Shown piece after piece: positions 54,216-61,243 of a stretch of 64,000 nucleotides of DNA. The position numbers and the translations under genes were made by a program. The stretch spans positions 372,001 to 436,000 of the forward strand of contig CAYRNY010000001.1 in the NCBI GenBank assembly GCA_964425755.1. The letters are read 5' to 3'. Numbering within the stretch: the stretch's first letter is position 1; the number at the start of each line of letters is the position of its first letter. The notes beneath the pieces are model-generated. The model ran no database searches, had not been told where the DNA came from, and worked only from the letters and a program-made list of their open reading frames with translations. The DNA comes from CAYRNY01 sp964425755. Its GTDB lineage: Bacteria > Chloroflexota > Anaerolineae > Aggregatilineales > Aggregatilineaceae.

Positions 54216-55220
54216 TCAGCCGATCAGGCCCCGGTGGTAGACCAGCAGCATGCCCAGCACGTAACCGATGACGATCACCAGCGCGTCAAGCTCGACCGCG
54301 ATACGCCGCGTTTCGCCGCGCGCCAGGTGCCGCACCAGCGCGCCCAGCAGCGCGACGTGCGTCAGCAGCAGCGCGATGATCCCGGCCAGCGTCATATCCG
54401 CGCTGACCTGCGCCAGAAAACGCCCCTCGGTGTAGAAGATATCGGTCAGTCCCAACGCGAAGATGTTGAAGATATTGCTGCCGAACAGGTTGCCCGCCGC
54501 CAGGTCATACGCCCCGATGCGCGCCGCCGAGATCGTGGTCACAACCTCCGGCAGCGACGTGATCACCGCCACGAGCGCGATCCCGACAAAGCCGGTTGTG
54601 AGGCCGGTCTGCTCCGCGATATCGACCGAACTGCTCACCAACAGCGGCGTGATCGCGACCAGCACCAGCGTCGCCACGACGAAGCCGATCGACGCGTGGC
54701 GCAGCCCCGGCACATCCTCGGGTATCTCCGGCTCGATGCTCGCGTCGAGCGCCTCGTCTCGCCCGCCACCGAACATGAGCCGTGTCGTGACAAGGTAGAC
54801 GCCGATCAATGCGAGGCTGTCCACCCCCAGCCAGCCGACCTGCGGGTCGAGCTGCGCCAGGATGAAAAACACCGCCAGACCGGTCAGCCCGACCGCGATC
54901 GCCGAACTCAGCGCGTGCCCGATGTCCAGCCCGCGCAGGAACGTTACCCGCCAGTAGATCAGGTCCAGCACGCCTAACAGGAACATGTTAAACATGCTGC
55001 TGCCAAAAATGTTTCCGACGGTCAGGTTTGGCACGTTCTGCTCGATCGCGTTGATCGCGGTCAGCAGCTCCGGCAGCGAGGTCGCGCCGGCCAGCAGCAA
55101 CGTGCCCACGAACATCCCGCCCAGCCCGGTCCGCAGCGAGATAATATCCCCGTATTGCGCGAGTTTCGTCGCCGCCATGACGATGATCACTGCACTGGCG
55201 ATAAACTCCACCCAGGCCAT
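54216..55220 (-). CDS. CaxA-like Na+(K+)/Ca2+ exchanger
   Basis: 334 residues from the ATG at 55220. About ten transmembrane helices in two inverted halves, each with the exchanger alpha-repeat: GATSLPELLTAINAIEQ with GNIFGSSMFNMFLLG in the first, and TSLPEVVTTISAARIGAYDL with GNLFGSNIFNIFALG in the second. A cytoplasmic loop with acidic residues (about 155-190) separates them. Cation antiport is expected; ion unproven. The upstream P-II-like gene ends 1 bp before this ATG, so translation may be coupled. Confidence 0.9.
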   Translation of the reverse strand: MAWVEFIASAVIIVMAATKLAQYGDIISLRTGLGGMFVGTLLLAGATSLPELLTAINAIEQNVPNLTVGNIFGSSMFNMFLLGVLDLIYWRVTFLRGLDIGHALSSAIAVGLTGLAVFFILAQLDPQVGWLGVDSLALIGVYLVTTRLMFGGGRDEALDASIEPEIPEDVPGLRHASIGFVVATLVLVAITPLLVSSSVDIAEQTGLTTGFVGIALVAVITSLPEVVTTISAARIGAYDLAAGNLFGSNIFNIFALGLTDIFYTEGRFLAQVSADMTLAGIIALLLTHVALLGALVRHLARGETRRIAVELDALVIVIGYVLGMLLVYHRGLIG

Positions 55221-55221
55221 A

Positions 55222-55617
55222 TCAGCCCTCGCTTTCAGAAGCGTCGGAGCCGGCGTCTTCGGTGCCGCGTCTGAGTTCCGGCGGCACCCCCTTGACCACG
55301 TCCAACGGCCACGCCGCCAGTACCCCCGTGTCCGGTTCGGACAGGTCCCCGATGATCGCTTCGGCGGCGCGCAAGCACACCTGCACAGTGCCGGCATCCG
55401 GCACGATGGTGAACAGCGTCACGTTACCGGACTCCATGCGCTTGGCGGCACGCGGCATCCCGAAGGCGTAACGCGCGCCGACCGGGCGCTGCCGCTGCTG
55501 GCGGTATAGCCCCGATGATTCGGTGATCGTCACGCCGCTGACTCCGGCCTCGCGCCAGGCGTCGAGCACGTCATCCAGCAAGGCGGGGTTATCCAGCACA
55601 AACATGACCATGTACAT
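55222..55617 (-). CDS. P-II-like signalling protein
   Basis: 131 residues from the ATG at 55617 with AAAGGA 7 bases upstream. The order of elements matches the P-II trimer fold: strand MVMFVLDN, helix LLDDVLDAWREAGVSGVTIT, a T-loop-like stretch rich in Arg/Gln (LYRQQRQRPVGARYAFGMPR), strand NVTLFTIVPD, helix CLRAAEAIIGD and a B-loop-like DTGVLAAWPLDVVKGV. The tail is acidic (EDAGSDASESEG). P-II-like proteins bind nucleotides and regulate a neighbouring transporter; the adjacent exchanger is the obvious candidate. Ligand unknown; the T-loop is not the canonical GlnB sequence. Confidence 0.7.
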   Translation of the reverse strand: MYMVMFVLDNPALLDDVLDAWREAGVSGVTITESSGLYRQQRQRPVGARYAFGMPRAAKRMESGNVTLFTIVPDAGTVQVCLRAAEAIIGDLSEPDTGVLAAWPLDVVKGVPPELRRGTEDAGSDASESEG

Positions 55618-55802
55618 AAGGTGTCCTTTCTGGTGCGTTCTGTGTGCGCATGCCCGTTCCAGTATACCCGCACGGGCCGGGCGACGGTACACGCAAAGGT
55701 GGGGCCTTTCGAATCATCACGGGGCGAGTGCAGCGAACGCAGTGTTCGCAGGCACCCGCCCCGCACGACAGCAGCCAACGCCCCACCGGTCGCTGCGCGC
55801 CG

Positions 55803-56468
55803 CTACTGCACGATCGCCGCCGCGAGTCCGTCCCCAACCGGCACAATGGTGCTGATCAGGCGCTCGTTGCGCGCCATCAGTTCGAGCATCGCGCGGGTGG
55901 GATTGGCCTTGTGGTTATCCTCAAACAGGCGACCACCCCGGAACGCGTTATGCGCCGTGATCAACCCGCCGGGACGCGTATGGTCCACCGCCCACGCGAG
56001 GTAATCCGGGTAACCTTCTTTGTCGGCGTCGATGAAGAGCATGTCGAAGGTCGCGTCGTTCAGTTGCGTGTTGAGCACGTGTAGCGCTTCGCCCTCGATC
56101 ACCGTGACGCGGTCCGCCACGCCCGCCAGATCGAAGTGCCCGCGCGCGATCGCGGCGTGCCGGGGATCGAGCTCCAGCGTGGTGAGCGTGCCACCTGAGG
56201 GAAGGGCGCGCGCCAGCCAGATGCCGCTGTACCCGGCCAGCGTGCCGATCTCCAGGATGCGCCGGGCGCCGATCAGCCGCGCCAGGAAGTACAGCATCTG
56301 CCCTTCTTCAGGGCGGATGTTGATCACGGGCAGGTCCTGCTCGATGATCGTCTGGCGCACCTGCCGCAGCGCGGCATCTTCCGGGGCGAACGTCTCGCGG
56401 ACGAACAGCGTCAGCGCACGCTGCACAGCGGGTTCAAAGGTAAGCACGCGGTCGTCGATGTTTGCCAT
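55803..56468 (-). CDS. SAM-dependent O-methyltransferase (COMT/YrrM type)
   Basis: 221 residues from the ATG at 56468; a longer frame to 56762 has no support. The SAM motif ILEIGTLAGYSGIWLARALP, the acidic TLELDPRH, and the metal/catalytic FDMLFIDADKEGYPDYL follow the catechol-O-methyltransferase-like class I pattern. The start EDAALRQVRQTIIEQDLP is also typical. Acts on small phenolic or related substrates; unknown which. Confidence 0.92.
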   Translation of the reverse strand: MANIDDRVLTFEPAVQRALTLFVRETFAPEDAALRQVRQTIIEQDLPVINIRPEEGQMLYFLARLIGARRILEIGTLAGYSGIWLARALPSGGTLTTLELDPRHAAIARGHFDLAGVADRVTVIEGEALHVLNTQLNDATFDMLFIDADKEGYPDYLAWAVDHTRPGGLITAHNAFRGGRLFEDNHKANPTRAMLELMARNERLISTIVPVGDGLAAAIVQ

Positions 56469-56620
56469 AGTGTGTTTTTCTCCAGCATCTCGTGACGTGA
56501 ACATTCCAGGCAGATTATAGCGCAGCACCGCCAGCACCGGCGCGACACAATCCGGACACATGTATGCTGCCGCGCGCCACCCGGCGCGGCGTGTGGGGGC
56601 ACGGCTGCGGGCCGCAGCCG

Positions 56621-56872
56621 TCAGTCGATCCAGTCGCGGTTGTGCGTGTCCCAGGTACGGTGCTGGTAGGTGTTTTTGCACTCTTTGCAGATATAGGTAC
56701 TGTCCAGCGAGCGGCGGTGATCCCTCCAGCGCCAGCGCACCCGCGCCATGTGGTAGCGGCACACGGGCCGGTGGCAGATCGGGCAGTAGTTGCCCTGTGC
56801 GAGCGAAGCATCACCATAGGCTTCTTTTTCCGCGGGTTTCTTCTCACAGATATAACAGTACGGAACCGGCAT
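56621..56872 (-). CDS. Small multi-Cys zinc-binding protein
   Basis: 83 residues; AAGGATGG precedes the ATG. Four CxxC-type pairs, CYIC (6-9), CPIC (30-33), CRYH (38-41) and CKEC (62-65), suggest two zinc sites of ring or treble-clef kind. Trp/Arg-rich RVRWRWRDHRRS could bind nucleic acid. No family recognised. Confidence 0.65.
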   Translation of the reverse strand: MPVPYCYICEKKPAEKEAYGDASLAQGNYCPICHRPVCRYHMARVRWRWRDHRRSLDSTYICKECKNTYQHRTWDTHNRDWID

Positions 56873-57022
56873 ATACCATCCTTACATCACGTGTATTACC
56901 GCCAAACGCCGGGCAAGATGCCCGCGATTATACACCGTCACGCGCCGCTTCAACAGCCTGGATTGCCCGGCTCGACATAACGCGTCCGGCAGCATGCCGC
57001 CCCCTGCCGGAAAAATTGCTGC

Positions 57023-57052
57023 TTGACGCCGCGCCAGACCGTGTGCTAGAAT
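57023..57052 (+). promoter_or_regulatory. Promoter of the attenuator-like leader
   Basis: TTGACG (57023-57028), 18-bp spacer, TAGAAT (57047-57052). Transcription would begin near 57060, about 440 bases ahead of the first GNAT gene. Confidence 0.6.
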
Positions 57053-57097
57053 GCTCGCGTACTTCGGAAACGACTCCGAGACAGGAGGCGAACGTCT

Positions 57098-57178
57098 ATG
57101 GTCATCACATTTCGCGCGCACAACGCCGGTGCAACCGGATATGGCAAACCTTGCCGTATTGCGCCTGTTGGTCGTTGA
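57098..57178 (+). CDS. Short upstream ORF (26 codons), candidate leader peptide
   Basis: A perfect AGGAGG ending 10 bases before ATG is the best ribosome site in the area, yet the frame has only 26 codons (starts MVITFRAHNA, ends CRIAPVGR). It is followed 31 bases later by a terminator. GCGAACGT around its ribosome site (57088-57095) is perfectly complementary to ACGTTCGC just after its stop (57184-57191). No cluster of one codon is seen. It may be a leader peptide or a small protein. Confidence 0.5.
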   Translation: MVITFRAHNAGATGYGKPCRIAPVGR

Positions 57179-57209
57179 TCTGAACGTTCGCTTGTGACGT
57201 GACATCCCG

Positions 57210-57237
57210 ACCGTGGGCGCAACGCTCACGGTTTTTT
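57210..57237 (+). terminator. Leader terminator 1
   Basis: 10-bp stem with one G-U (57210-57219 and 57222-57231, tight loop), then TTTTTT. It lies between the short ORF and the GNAT gene, so read-through must be controlled or partial. Confidence 0.8.
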
Positions 57238-57299
57238 GATCGGGCCAACACGATCATGCCCCCTTCGCCGGGGGAGCGATCCGCCTGCTGAAACCTCAA

Positions 57300-57329
57300 A
57301 GCCGTGAGCACAACGCTCGCGGCTTTTTG
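57300..57329 (+). terminator. Leader terminator 2
   Basis: 10-bp stem with one G-U (57300-57309 and 57315-57324), loop of 5, then TTTTT. Its 5' arm CCGTGAGC is perfectly complementary to the 3' arm of terminator 1 (GCTCACGG), so the two hairpins can exclude each other. The remaining 170 bp to the GNAT gene show only a 5-codon frame at 57361 and no other gene. Confidence 0.8.
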
Positions 57330-57499
57330 CCTTCCAGGGGACGCGACAGGAGCAGCAGCCATGACGAGATACGCGTAAGGTCACCCGGCAAGGAGCACAC
57401 CACCGGCCCGGCAGGAAAGCACACCGGGGACGCAGCAAAATAACCATCAAGCGCCGTATAACGCAAAATAACCCGCAAACCAAACAAGGATACGCCATC

Positions 57500-58531
57500 A
57501 TGGACACCATGCACAGCATCACGACCACCGCGAATCATCTACCGGCTGGCTACCGCATGCGCCCGCTGGCGCGCGAGGACGCCCCCGCGGTTGCCGCGCT
57601 CGTCAACTGGTGCTACCTGGACGAGGTCGGGGCGAAGGCAACCGACGAAGCCGACGTGCTCAACGAGTGGGGCACGCCGGGGTTCGACATGGCCGCCGAC
57701 ACGCGCGCCATCGTCGCGCCGGACGGCACGCTGGCCGCCATCGCCGAGTGCTGGAACATCACCGAGCCGCGCGTGCGCCCGTACCTGTTCGCGCGCGTGC
57801 ACCCCGCGCACCGCGATCGCGGCCTGGGCAGCGCGCTGCTGCAGTGGGGCGAGGAACGCGCGCGGGCGGCGATCCCCGGCCTGCCGCCGGAGGCACGCGT
57901 CGTGCTGCGCGCCGGTACGTTCAACACCGTGCGCGACGCGCAAACGCTGCTGGAAAACGCCGGTTTCACGCACGTGCGCACGTTCTACCGCATGCTGATC
58001 GAAATGGACGCGCCGCCGCCCGCCCCGGCATGGCCGGACGGGATCACGGTCCGCACGCTGGGCACCGGCAAGGACGACCTGCGTGCCGCCTACGAGGCGA
58101 GCCAGGACGTGTTCCGCGACCACTGGGGACACCTGCCGATCAGGTTCGAGACCTGGCTGCACTGGGTCGAAAACAATCCCGATTTCGACCCGGCGCTGTG
58201 GTACCTGGCGATGGACGGCGACACGATCGCCGGGTATTGCTTCTGCCTGCCGAAAATGCCTGAAGACCCCGGCCTGGGCTGGGTCGACGAACTCGGCGTG
58301 CGCCGCGCTTACCGGCGACACGGCCTCGGGCAGGCGCTGTTGCAGCACGCGTTCGGCGAACTCTGGCAGCGCGGCACGCGCAAAGTGGGCCTGGGCGTGG
58401 ACGCGTCCAGCCTGACCAACGCCACCCGGCTGTACGAACGAGTCGGGATGCACGTCGCGCGCGAAACGTGGCAGTACGAAAAAGAGCTGCGGCCCGGCAT
58501 CGAGCTGAGCACGCAGACCGTTGAAGATTAA
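57500..58531 (+). CDS. Double-GNAT acetyltransferase
   Basis: 343 residues; AAGGA lies about 10 bases before the ATG. Two GNAT modules: residues 15-170 with HPAHRDRGLGSALLQWG (R-x2-G-x-G) and 185-335 with RRAYRRHGLGQALLQHAFGE, the second ending in TRLYERVGMHV. Tandem GNATs of this size include mycothiol-synthase-like and antibiotic-modifying enzymes; neither is specifically indicated. Its leader has the attenuator-like array, which would make expression conditional. A second double-GNAT follows 71 bp on. Confidence 0.85.
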   Translation: MDTMHSITTTANHLPAGYRMRPLAREDAPAVAALVNWCYLDEVGAKATDEADVLNEWGTPGFDMAADTRAIVAPDGTLAAIAECWNITEPRVRPYLFARVHPAHRDRGLGSALLQWGEERARAAIPGLPPEARVVLRAGTFNTVRDAQTLLENAGFTHVRTFYRMLIEMDAPPPAPAWPDGITVRTLGTGKDDLRAAYEASQDVFRDHWGHLPIRFETWLHWVENNPDFDPALWYLAMDGDTIAGYCFCLPKMPEDPGLGWVDELGVRRAYRRHGLGQALLQHAFGELWQRGTRKVGLGVDASSLTNATRLYERVGMHVARETWQYEKELRPGIELSTQTVED

Positions 58532-58602
58532 CCGTTCGGACGGGTGCGGGGGCGCGGCGCGTCCCTGCACCCCGGCTAACGTTTATTAACGAGGGGCCAA
58601 TC

Positions 58603-59625
58603 ATGCTTGAGGTTGTCGTTCCACCGCTAGGAACAAAACCCGGCAGCACATCTGCCGGTGGAAAATTGACCGTGACTATACGCGACTTTACGCCCGACGA
58701 TTACCAGGCCGTGTCCGAGCTGCAGAACGCCGTCTACCCTGACTACCCATCCGTGCCGCAAGACTGGATCGAGGCTGACGAAAGCCGCGCGGAACACTGC
58801 AAACACCACCGCTGGATGGTCGAGGCCGGTGGGCAGGTCGTCGCCGTCGGGCAGTACGACCAGCACGCCTGGACCTACCACCCGCAGCACTTCGCGCTGA
58901 TGGTACGCGTGCACCCGGACTACCAGGGACGCGGCATCGGCACGGCGCTCTACGAGCACATCATGGCAGCGCTGGCGCCGTTCGAGCCGCTCCAACTGCA
59001 GGCGATGGCGCGCGCCGACCACCCGCACGGGCTACGCTTTCTCGAACAACGCGGCTTCAAGGAACACGTCCGTGAACAGCGCTCCGCGATCGTCCCGGCG
59101 GAATTCGACCCGGCCCCATTCATGGGCATCGAAGACCGGCTCGCCGCCGAGGGCCTCACGCTCAAATCGTACCTTGAACTGGCGAACGATCCCGACCGCG
59201 ACCGCAAAGCGTATGAGCTGGACATGGCCGCGACGCCCGACGTCCCCGGCCTGGACGACTTCACACCGCCGTCATTCGAGCAGTACAAAAAAGACGTGCT
59301 TGATCGCCCGCTGCTGCTCAAAGACGTGTGCCTGTTCGCGGTGACGTCGGACGGGGAATACGTCGGGATAACGTCGCTGTGGGCCGACCGCGCCAGCGAC
59401 ATGCTCTACACCGGCTTCACCGCCGTGCGGCGCGACTACCGGCGTAAAGGCATCGCGACCGCGCTGAAGGTGCGCGCCCTGACGTGGGCCAAGGCCAACG
59501 GTATCACGCGCATCAACACCGACAACGCCGACACCAACCCGATGCTGCAACTCAACTACCGCCTGGGCTTCCGCCCGCTGCCCGCCTGGGTAACGTTCAG
59601 GAAGAAGCTGAACACGCAGGCATAG
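58603..59625 (+). CDS. Double-GNAT acetyltransferase
   Basis: 340 residues from the ATG at 58603 with GAGGGG upstream; the first 25 residues precede the conserved TIRDFTPDDYQAVSELQNAV, so a later GTG at 58671 is possible. Two GNAT modules: 25-170 with VHPDYQGRGIGTALYEHIM and 185-335 with RRDYRRKGIATALKVRALTW and NTDNADTNPMLQLNYRLGF. Similar organisation to the preceding gene but clearly diverged. Likely the same operon. Confidence 0.87.
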   Translation: MLEVVVPPLGTKPGSTSAGGKLTVTIRDFTPDDYQAVSELQNAVYPDYPSVPQDWIEADESRAEHCKHHRWMVEAGGQVVAVGQYDQHAWTYHPQHFALMVRVHPDYQGRGIGTALYEHIMAALAPFEPLQLQAMARADHPHGLRFLEQRGFKEHVREQRSAIVPAEFDPAPFMGIEDRLAAEGLTLKSYLELANDPDRDRKAYELDMAATPDVPGLDDFTPPSFEQYKKDVLDRPLLLKDVCLFAVTSDGEYVGITSLWADRASDMLYTGFTAVRRDYRRKGIATALKVRALTWAKANGITRINTDNADTNPMLQLNYRLGFRPLPAWVTFRKKLNTQA

Positions 59626-59674
59626 CGCGGATGGTTCCCAAAGCTTGTTTGCTAGTGCGCTTTTTCGCTCAGAG

Positions 59675-59750
59675 CCTCACCCCCTGGCCCCCTCTCCATT
59701 TTGAAGAATGGAGAGGGGGAAGTTGAGCGAAGCGAAACGGGGATGAGGTG
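59675..59750. repeat. Palindromic intergenic repeat element
   Basis: Nested inverted repeat: perfect 12-bp core CCCCTCTCCATT / AATGGAGAGGGG (59689-59700, 59707-59718) within an imperfect outer pair (CCTCACCCC and GGGGATGAGG). Strings of this kind recur between genes in several Chloroflexota genomes, from memory; only one copy is in this window. It can also act as a transcript-end hairpin for the GNAT genes. Confidence 0.6.
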
Positions 59751-59905
59751 CCGCCGCCCATCAGCCGGGACGCTCCCCCGCGTCCCAGCACACGTCCCGG
59801 TTGAGTGCGGTTGTCCTGTCGCGTTGCGGGCCGCTATAGGCCGGAGCGCGCGCTTGCGTTATACTTGTCTCGTTGCAACGCACACTGCGCACTGAGGGAG
59901 GCACC

Positions 59906-60940
59906 ATGGCCGAGACACCAGAGCCGATCCACGTTTTGATCACCGTGCCGTTTGACGAGGAAACGCTCGAGACGTTTCGCGCCGTTTCGGACCGGATCGA
60001 CATCATGTACCACCCGGCGGACGAGGTGGGCGATGTGCCTGATGACGTGTGGGCCAAAATCAACGTGCTCTACACGGTGGACGTCGTCCCCGAACCGGCG
60101 CTCGCGCCCCAACTGCGCTGGATCCACACGCACATCGCGGGGGTTGACCACCTGATCGACCAGCCGATCATCAACGCGGAGAACGTGCTGTTGACCACCG
60201 CCAGCGGCATCCACGCGACGAACATGGCGGAGTACGTGTTTATGATGATGCTGGCCTTCGGGCACCGCCTGCCCCAGATGCTGGCGTACCAGTCCGACTG
60301 CAACTGGCCCACCGAGCAAAAATTCGACACGTTCATGCCGCTGCAATTGCGCGGGAGCACGGTCGGCATCGTCGGTTACGGCAGCATCGGGCGCGAGATC
60401 GCGCACATCGCGCACGTGTTCGGCATGGAAATCCTCGCCGTGAAGCGCGACGTCCGCCAGCCCGCCGACCCCGATGGGTACATCCTGCCGGGCACAGGCG
60501 ACCCGGAAGGCGTGTACTTCCACCGCCTTTACCCGCCGGAAGCGCTGGTCACGATGGTGCGTGACTGCGATTTCGTCGTGATCGCCGTGCCGCTGACCGA
60601 ATCGACACGCAAGCTGGTAGATGCCGAAGTGCTGGACGCGATGAAGCCCACCGCGTACCTGATCAACGTCAGCCGGGGCGGCGTCGTCGACGAGGAAGCG
60701 CTGCTTGAGGCGCTGCAGAACGGCGCGATCGCCGGGGCCGCGATGGACGTGTTCGAAGCCGAACCGCTGCCCGCCGACCACCCGCTGTGGAAACAGCCGA
60801 ACCTGATCATCAGCCCGCACGTCGCGGGAAACACCGAGAACTACAGCGAAAAAGCGGCTGAGCTGTTCATCGAGAATTTGAAACGCTTCCTGGCACGCAA
60901 GGACCTGCTCAACCAGGTGGACCGCACGCGGGGATATTAG
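59906..60940 (+). CDS. D-isomer-specific 2-hydroxyacid dehydrogenase
   Basis: 344 residues from the ATG at 59906 with GGGAGG upstream. The nucleotide-binding GIVGYGSIGREIAHIAHVFG (about 153-172), NVSRGGVVDEEALLEAL and the catalytic region FEAEPLPADHPLWKQPNLIISPH (Glu and His) are standard. The Arg that binds the carboxylate is less plain (AVPLTESTRKLVDAE region gives the usual TxxT-like segment). NAD(P)-dependent reduction of a 2-oxoacid; glyoxylate/hydroxypyruvate type possible. A TATACT (59870-59875) may be its -10. Confidence 0.9.
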   Translation: MAETPEPIHVLITVPFDEETLETFRAVSDRIDIMYHPADEVGDVPDDVWAKINVLYTVDVVPEPALAPQLRWIHTHIAGVDHLIDQPIINAENVLLTTASGIHATNMAEYVFMMMLAFGHRLPQMLAYQSDCNWPTEQKFDTFMPLQLRGSTVGIVGYGSIGREIAHIAHVFGMEILAVKRDVRQPADPDGYILPGTGDPEGVYFHRLYPPEALVTMVRDCDFVVIAVPLTESTRKLVDAEVLDAMKPTAYLINVSRGGVVDEEALLEALQNGAIAGAAMDVFEAEPLPADHPLWKQPNLIISPHVAGNTENYSEKAAELFIENLKRFLARKDLLNQVDRTRGY

Positions 60941-60975
60941 CGTCCTGGCGCGGGCACAACGTAATGCCACCACCG

Positions 60976-61005
60976 CGACTCATCCTGGGGATGAGTCGTT
61001 TGTGT
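60976..61005 (+). terminator. Terminator after the dehydrogenase gene
   Basis: Perfect 10-bp stem (60976-60985 and 60989-60998), loop of 3, then TTTGTGTTT. Confidence 0.75.
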
Positions 61006-61243
61006 TTGGGGCGGATGTCAGGCGTTGCTTGAAGGCCCCTGCTAAACACGGCTGGTTGGATACACCAGCGTTCAAAACCCTCTCAAACCGTCCCTTCACC
61101 GCGCGATTTTGACTTGAATTGTAAATGTTTCAATACAGTAACTATTAAATTAACAGATAAATTGCTTTAATATATTATGGGGATTGGGGCTCATCTTGCC
61201 GCCTGGCATATCACGCGTACTCGTGTTAAGGAGATGCATTGCA
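61006..61243 (+). promoter_or_regulatory. AT-rich leader of the surface-protein gene
   Basis: 61110-61185 is strikingly AT-rich against the surrounding GC-rich DNA, with several -10-like strings (TAACTATTAA, TTTAATATATTAT) and a TTGAAT at 61113. It probably holds the promoter, but I cannot choose one. No gene is evident. Confidence 0.4.

Noticed and set aside
57361..57378. Five-codon ORF between terminator 2 and the GNAT gene as a second leader peptide
   Set aside because: It has GGAG at a fair distance but is too short to support without data.
61184..61243. Upstream start of the surface-protein gene
   Set aside because: It would place the ribosome site inside the gene and put 20 residues before the signal peptide.
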